Below are positions 63,369 through 64,000 of a stretch of 64,000 nt of DNA, piece by piece. The notes beneath the pieces were generated by a model, which made no database searches, was not told the DNA's origin, and saw only the letters and a list, made by a program, of their open reading frames with translations. Within the stretch, counting starts at the first letter, position 1; every line of letters begins with the position of its first letter. The position numbers were made by a program, and so were the translations under genes. Location of the stretch: the NCBI GenBank assembly GCA_002723275.1, contig PBNZ01000008.1, positions 69,715 through 133,714 of the forward strand, written 5' to 3'. Source of the stretch: Planctomycetaceae bacterium (GTDB lineage: Bacteria > Planctomycetota > Planctomycetia > Pirellulales > Pirellulaceae).

Positions 63369-64000
63369 TTGAGCCTTATCTCCAGATTTCGACGTAAACT
63401 CGATGGACGATCTAATGATAAGCAGCTGGATGTGGTTACTGAGGCAGCTGTGACAAGGATTCCGGCGACGCATGACCTGCATTACTGCCGAGTTCTTCAG
63501 ATTCCGTGTGAGGGGGAGCTTGTACCCGACCAGACTGCCATCGCCTCGGCGTGGAAAATGCTGGAAGAACAGATGACCTTGGTGCCTGAGGGAGAGGTGT
63601 CGTTGCTATCGACAGACCCCGGCACTTTGGACATGGGAATCCACGAAGTTTTGACCGAGATCGCATGGGTTCACTCTTTGTACTTCGATCGCTGTTGTGT
63701 CACGAACGCAGAATTCGAACAGTTCGTCGCCGAGGGAGGTTACGCACAGGAACATTTGTGGCCGCCGGAAATCCTCGCGCACGTCCTGCAGTTTGTTGAT
63801 CAATCTGGATGTGCAGGACCACGCTTCTGGATCAATGGCCAACCTGAAAGTACCTTTCAAGATCATCCTGTGACAGGGATCTGCTGGTACGAAGCAAACG
63901 CATACGCTCATTGGCGCGGCAAACGTTTGCCGACTCCAGCGGAGTGGCAGCGTGCCGCAACTTGGGCAGCCGGACAATCTGGTCCATCCGTACAGACGCG
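63369..64000 (+). CDS. FGE-sulfatase (SUMF1)-fold protein, 5' part
   Basis: An open frame of at least 210 residues, cut by the window edge. TTG 63369 has AGAGGAG seven bases before it. After about 80 residues without assignment, a formylglycine-generating-enzyme-like domain begins: MTLVPEGEVSLLSTDPGTLD, then FDRCCVTNAEFEQFVAEGGY, DHPVTGICWYEANAYAHWRGKRLPTPAEWQRAA, which is the core of the family. These folds often serve as ligand- or peptide-binding domains rather than true sulfatase-activating enzymes; the Cys pair of true FGE lies beyond the edge. The frame ATG-ATT-TGA at 63364-63372 overlaps the start. Confidence 0.88.
   Translation, partial: MSLISRFRRKLDGRSNDKQLDVVTEAAVTRIPATHDLHYCRVLQIPCEGELVPDQTAIASAWKMLEEQMTLVPEGEVSLLSTDPGTLDMGIHEVLTEIAWVHSLYFDRCCVTNAEFEQFVAEGGYAQEHLWPPEILAHVLQFVDQSGCAGPRFWINGQPESTFQDHPVTGICWYEANAYAHWRGKRLPTPAEWQRAATWAAGQSGPSVQT

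Noticed and set aside
1..64000. CRISPR array, prophage, insertion sequence, tRNA or rRNA
   Set aside because: No spaced direct repeats, transposase or integrase motifs or terminal repeats, phage genes, or cloverleaf or rRNA-like sequence noticed. tRNA detection by eye is weak, so a single tRNA could have been missed in a longer gap.

Overview
The window reads as chromosomal DNA of a planctomycete, most likely of the Pirellulales type. This is inferred from family content: the paired PSCyt1/DUF1549/DUF1553 and DUF1501 genes (40180-43948), a DUF1559 pseudopilin-like protein, exported giant proteins with N-terminal LEGRELLAAD or LEPRRLLAAD motifs and dockerin-like C-termini, two PEP-CTERM proteins, ThuA and DUF1080 sugar proteins, and many Tat-type leaders. 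I see no rRNA, tRNA, CRISPR array, transposase, integrase or prophage.

Layout. 1-3237: ThuA-like, Gfo/Idh/MocA and SGNH hydrolase genes (+). 3234-10670: minus-strand run of a TIM-barrel hydroxypyruvate-isomerase-like protein, an NfeD/ClpP-class membrane protease, an RND adaptor and an RND pump. 10918-13419: convergent SMP-30 lactonase and ThuA-DUF1080 fusion. 13578-18173: NagB/PIG-L fusion followed by GT2 and GT4 glycosyltransferases (-). 18760-20302: pseudopilin-like gene and a small membrane protein (+). 20317-28265: surface-protein block (-) of CotH/LamG/LTD giant, beta-helix/dockerin protein, HAF-like repeat protein and DUF1805 protein. 28547-36377: PDZ protein, second TIM-barrel sugar protein, DUF885 peptidase-like protein, an Nramp-like transporter carrying an Asp-rich calcium-loop insertion, SIMPL protein and a NOL1/NOP2/Sun RNA methyltransferase. 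36550-40121: PEP-CTERM protein, FetAB-like ABC exporter whose ATPase seems to start at ATT, and a LysA-type decarboxylase. 40180-45168: DUF1501/PSD1 pair and a class C beta-lactamase-like hydrolase. 45210-48715: PlsC-like acyltransferase overlapping an OpuC/ProU-type ABC system with permease and binding protein fused. 48915-53311: second PEP-CTERM protein, glutamine amidotransferase, membrane-anchored SGNH protein, small membrane protein.

53784-64000 (right edge): a chemosensory-type operon, the most interesting region. In order: a possible leader peptide, CheY-like receiver, small acidic coiled-coil protein, CheW, a receptor with only a membrane hairpin and no sensor domain, a hybrid CheA with a C-terminal receiver, a receiver-PATAN-like protein, an FHA coiled-coil protein, another coiled-coil protein and the start of an FGE-sulfatase (SUMF1)-fold protein. 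No CheR, CheB or flagellar gene is visible. I infer a phosphorelay that serves something other than classical swimming chemotaxis, perhaps surface behaviour, pili or gene expression, with FHA/SUMF1 proteins as unusual accessories.

Metabolically the left half has a theme of exported, Tat-leader sugar and keto-sugar enzymes, which fits polysaccharide breakdown, plus envelope glycan synthesis (NagB/PIG-L with GT2 and GT4). Starts were adjusted from the longest open frames where a ribosome-binding site, signal peptide or family N-terminus argued for another codon. All functions are read from motifs by eye; no search was run.
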